Source: SAR86 cluster bacterium AG-422-E19 (GTDB taxonomy: Bacteria > Pseudomonadota > Gammaproteobacteria > Magnimaribacterales > AG-339-G14). From it: a stretch of DNA of 44,287 nucleotides. A program made the translations under genes and the position numbers. The stretch is from the NCBI GenBank assembly GCA_003213595.1, contig QCMR01000001.1:218015-262301 (forward strand), written 5' to 3'. The notes under the pieces were generated by a model. It was given only the letters and a program-made list of their open reading frames with translations. It was not told where the DNA came from and did no database searches. Positions 42,271 to 44,287 of the stretch are shown here, in pieces (the stretch's first letter is position 1; each line of letters begins with the position of its first letter).

Positions 42271-44287
42271 TCAGTTAGAATTTAACGGTTCTTCAGTTTC
42301 TTGAACATTGTCCATTATCGATCTGATTGTAAAAACTCCTCCAGGGTTTGGTACGTTTGGAATGTACCATATAGGACTAGACCAAGCTCGTTCTTGAAAA
42401 GTCTTAGGTAAATCTTCTCTGGGTTTCAATCCTACTTTGATTGCATCCCAAGTGGTCCAAGGACAACTAGGGTTTTCTAAAACTCTTACGTAGTAAAAGG
42501 CCTTTTCATTTTTATTGAAATCAGGATCTGTCCAAACGGTTTTAAGTTCAGCCGATCCTACATCATTTGATATTTCACAAGTTTCGGTATTAACCGTAGC
42601 TCCATTATCTGGACATCTATTTGTAATTGGATTTACTTTAGCTCCATTAGAACAAACTACGTCATAGACAACTTCTTTTGGCGCGGCGTCAAATTGATTG
42701 ATCGTACCTTTTATAATTTGAACTCTTTGCAGCGGCGCTCCATTTTTTGCTCTTTGCGCCCAAACGAAAAAGTTTGGAACATTACTGCCTTTGGAAACTA
42801 AGTCTGAACCCATTGGAACTCCGTTTCGATAAGCCTCGCTGATGACGTTTTCACCATTCAGGTCTAACTCATTCATACGATAGCCACCAAAGAAACGAAC
42901 TGAAATCCTGTTACCACTGGTAGCAAAAGTCTCTTTTCTTCGTAAGGCACTGAAAATTGACTCTCGAGTGTTTTCTTCTGCCCACACTGCAGCCAAGCCA
43001 GACGCACCCCATTGTGTAAATCCGGACTCTAAATAACTTCCTTCTTGACCTTCATAGATTTCAATTGGTAAACCAGTATCTCCAAAATTACTCTGACGTC
43101 CTAAAATAGTCTGCTGATAATCGGTTACTGGTACTGAACCTCTTCCTTCAGGAGTAGCATCGATGATTCCAATTTTTGACCAAAAATTAGACTCATCATA
43201 TGAAGAAGCTCCAGTATGTGTGTCGGACGAGCCAATTAAACCAAATTTATATGGATTTCCTCGATCTTCCCATTCAAGAACCATACCTCTGAAAAATGCA
43301 TCTCGTACATAACCACCTGCAGGCAGAGAGTAAGTTCTAGGAAAGCTTCCTACTCTTGAATTCATGATCCCAAAATCTGCCCACTCATCATTTGGCGATA
43401 AAAGAGGGTGAGTATCGCTTGTGCCTTTTACCTGAGTCATTTCAACGATAGGCTCGTTCCTCATTCGCAATGCGGAATATGTTTTATCAATAGGCGAACC
43501 ATCAAATTGTTCTACTTCAAACATTTGTCCATTTGATCCATTTGAATTGTGCGGCATGGCAAGAGAATCTATACCCTTATCTCTAAGCTTATCCATCCAT
43601 GACCATAAATCTTCTGGATTAATAGAGTCGATTCTAGTCCATGGCCTTTCAGGCGCTTTAGATCCTTCAAAGATTACATTCCTATGTAAATTTCCATTTT
43701 CAACATCCGTAGAAGTTGTAAATTCATAACCAATAAAAGTTGTGAAATTTCCTGGATCATTATGCTCATTAGCAGATCTTGCTACATCTGCCCAAGATGA
43801 TTTATGCGTTTCATCATCAAAAGACTGGACAGCTAATTGAATGTGATTAGATAGAAAAGCTTGTATAAATTTTGGATGATACCAAGGATAAGGATTTGCG
43901 ATTGCTTCAATGGCTCCTCTAAAGCTACCAAGTCGATATGCAGAAGACTCTAAAGTCTGGTTTTCCGGAGCGTTTATATTGTGATAAATCTCTGCACCAG
44001 GAAGGGTGGAAGCATAGGTTGAGGTATCAGCCCAAGCTTGAATCATGCCAAGAAAAAAACCATGATCAGTTACTGCATAAAAGTCCAATGGCTCTCTTAG
44101 TGTCATATCAAAACCCAAGGCATGCTTAATAGTTTCTCCTTTTGCATATCTGTAAGCATCATCTGGAGAGGCGGTTGTGCCAAATACGTATGCATCAAAT
44201 GAATATCTAGTGTGAACGTGAAGATCACCAAAGTAGGCATTCCTTAATTCGTTATAGTCTTTGCTGGGACTAGGCGCAGGTTTATCT
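42271..44287 (-). CDS. DUF3604 protein, 5' end outside window
   Basis: 671 codons plus stop are visible; the frame runs open to the window edge, so the N-terminus is missing. The start of the family domain is there: NAYFGDLHVHTRYSFDAYVF-type text with HxH at about 44220-44212, then YAVTDHGFFLG, both DUF3604 hallmarks related to PHP metal phosphoesterases (HxH and TDH). Later GSSDTHTGA and YVRVLENPSCPWTTWDAIK are also typical. A metal-dependent hydrolase role is inferred. Internal TTG and ATG codons near 44118 are not the real start. Confidence 0.9.
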   Translation of the reverse strand, partial: DKPAPSPSKDYNELRNAYFGDLHVHTRYSFDAYVFGTTASPDDAYRYAKGETIKHALGFDMTLREPLDFYAVTDHGFFLGMIQAWADTSTYASTLPGAEIYHNINAPENQTLESSAYRLGSFRGAIEAIANPYPWYHPKFIQAFLSNHIQLAVQSFDDETHKSSWADVARSANEHNDPGNFTTFIGYEFTTSTDVENGNLHRNVIFEGSKAPERPWTRIDSINPEDLWSWMDKLRDKGIDSLAMPHNSNGSNGQMFEVEQFDGSPIDKTYSALRMRNEPIVEMTQVKGTSDTHPLLSPNDEWADFGIMNSRVGSFPRTYSLPAGGYVRDAFFRGMVLEWEDRGNPYKFGLIGSSDTHTGASSYDESNFWSKIGIIDATPEGRGSVPVTDYQQTILGRQSNFGDTGLPIEIYEGQEGSYLESGFTQWGASGLAAVWAEENTRESIFSALRRKETFATSGNRISVRFFGGYRMNELDLNGENVISEAYRNGVPMGSDLVSKGSNVPNFFVWAQRAKNGAPLQRVQIIKGTINQFDAAPKEVVYDVVCSNGAKVNPITNRCPDNGATVNTETCEISNDVGSAELKTVWTDPDFNKNEKAFYYVRVLENPSCPWTTWDAIKVGLKPREDLPKTFQERAWSSPIWYIPNVPNPGGVFTIRSIMDNVQETEEPLNSN

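Noticed and set aside
44116-44118. TTG as start of the DUF3604 gene
   Set aside because: The frame stays open to the window edge, and the family's GDLHVHT motif lies upstream of this codon.
1-44287. CRISPR arrays, tRNA genes, IS elements, prophage genes or integron sites
   Set aside because: No regularly spaced repeats, no cloverleaf-like sequence with CCA/T-loop patterns, and no transposase or integrase motifs were seen on reading.

Overview
The window looks like a chromosome segment of an AT-rich, aerobic, Gram-negative gammaproteobacterium, probably a marine oligotroph with a compact genome. The pointers are: a complete aa3-type cytochrome c oxidase locus in the same gene order as the Pseudomonas coxBA-cox11-coxC-DUF2909-SURF1-COX15-COX10-SCO locus; gshA and ATP-type pckA; many lipoproteins and exported proteins; very tight spacing; and frequent TTG/GTG starts. 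A SAR86-like or related lineage would fit, but nothing in the sequence proves the taxon. No rRNA, tRNA, IS element, integrase, phage gene or CRISPR array was seen, and no gene-free stretch exceeds about 300 bases.

Layout. 1-2044: the 5' end of def (minus strand), then purE, tsaC and aroE. 2098-10276: the cytochrome oxidase structural, heme A and copper assembly operon, with a small DUF2909 gene on the opposite strand. 10277-11304: an isolated module with a perfect 7-1-7 Fur-type box, two tandem paralogous three-helix membrane proteins that I do not recognise, an intrinsic terminator between them and a bidirectional terminator after the second. 11303-15402 (minus): qor-like reductase, gshA, pckA. 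15502-20037: dienelactone-hydrolase-like protein, SGNH hydrolase, GST-like protein and a lipoprotein with an HExxH zinc-protease signature. 20048-24451: two small uncalled ORFs, a secreted 103-aa protein, a copper amine oxidase and a divergent metallo-beta-lactamase-fold (alkylsulfatase-like) protein. 24448-28723: a reductase of the dihydroflavonol-reductase type, then a DUF4212 / sodium-solute symporter / M19 dipeptidase operon. 28758-34622: three exported proteins, each built from two similar halves, interleaved with a GH5-like glycosidase, DUF3429, a small membrane protein, an Amt ammonium transporter preceded by an NtrC-like dyad cluster, and a DUF4136 lipoprotein. 34626-38455: glucokinase-like kinase with a 38-aa membrane ORF overlapping its start, an ICMT-type methyltransferase, a saccharopine-dehydrogenase-like protein and an HSL-type esterase. 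38456-44287 (minus): DUF3604 protein (5' end outside), amidase, parvulin-like isomerase, HupE/UreJ-like protein and HXXEE-domain protein in one tight operon.

How the genes fit together. The left third builds and matures the terminal oxidase: apo-subunits I-III, heme O/A synthesis by CyoE and CtaA, and copper delivery by Cox11, SCO and a second SCO-like protein. The remainder is mainly scavenging and central metabolism: peptide cleavage and uptake, ammonium uptake, amine oxidation, amide and ester hydrolysis, gluconeogenesis (PckA) and sugar phosphorylation. The least explained parts are the Fur-box small-membrane-protein pair, the two-repeat exported proteins, the alkylsulfatase-like protein with missing metal ligands, and the HupE/parvulin/HXXEE cluster.
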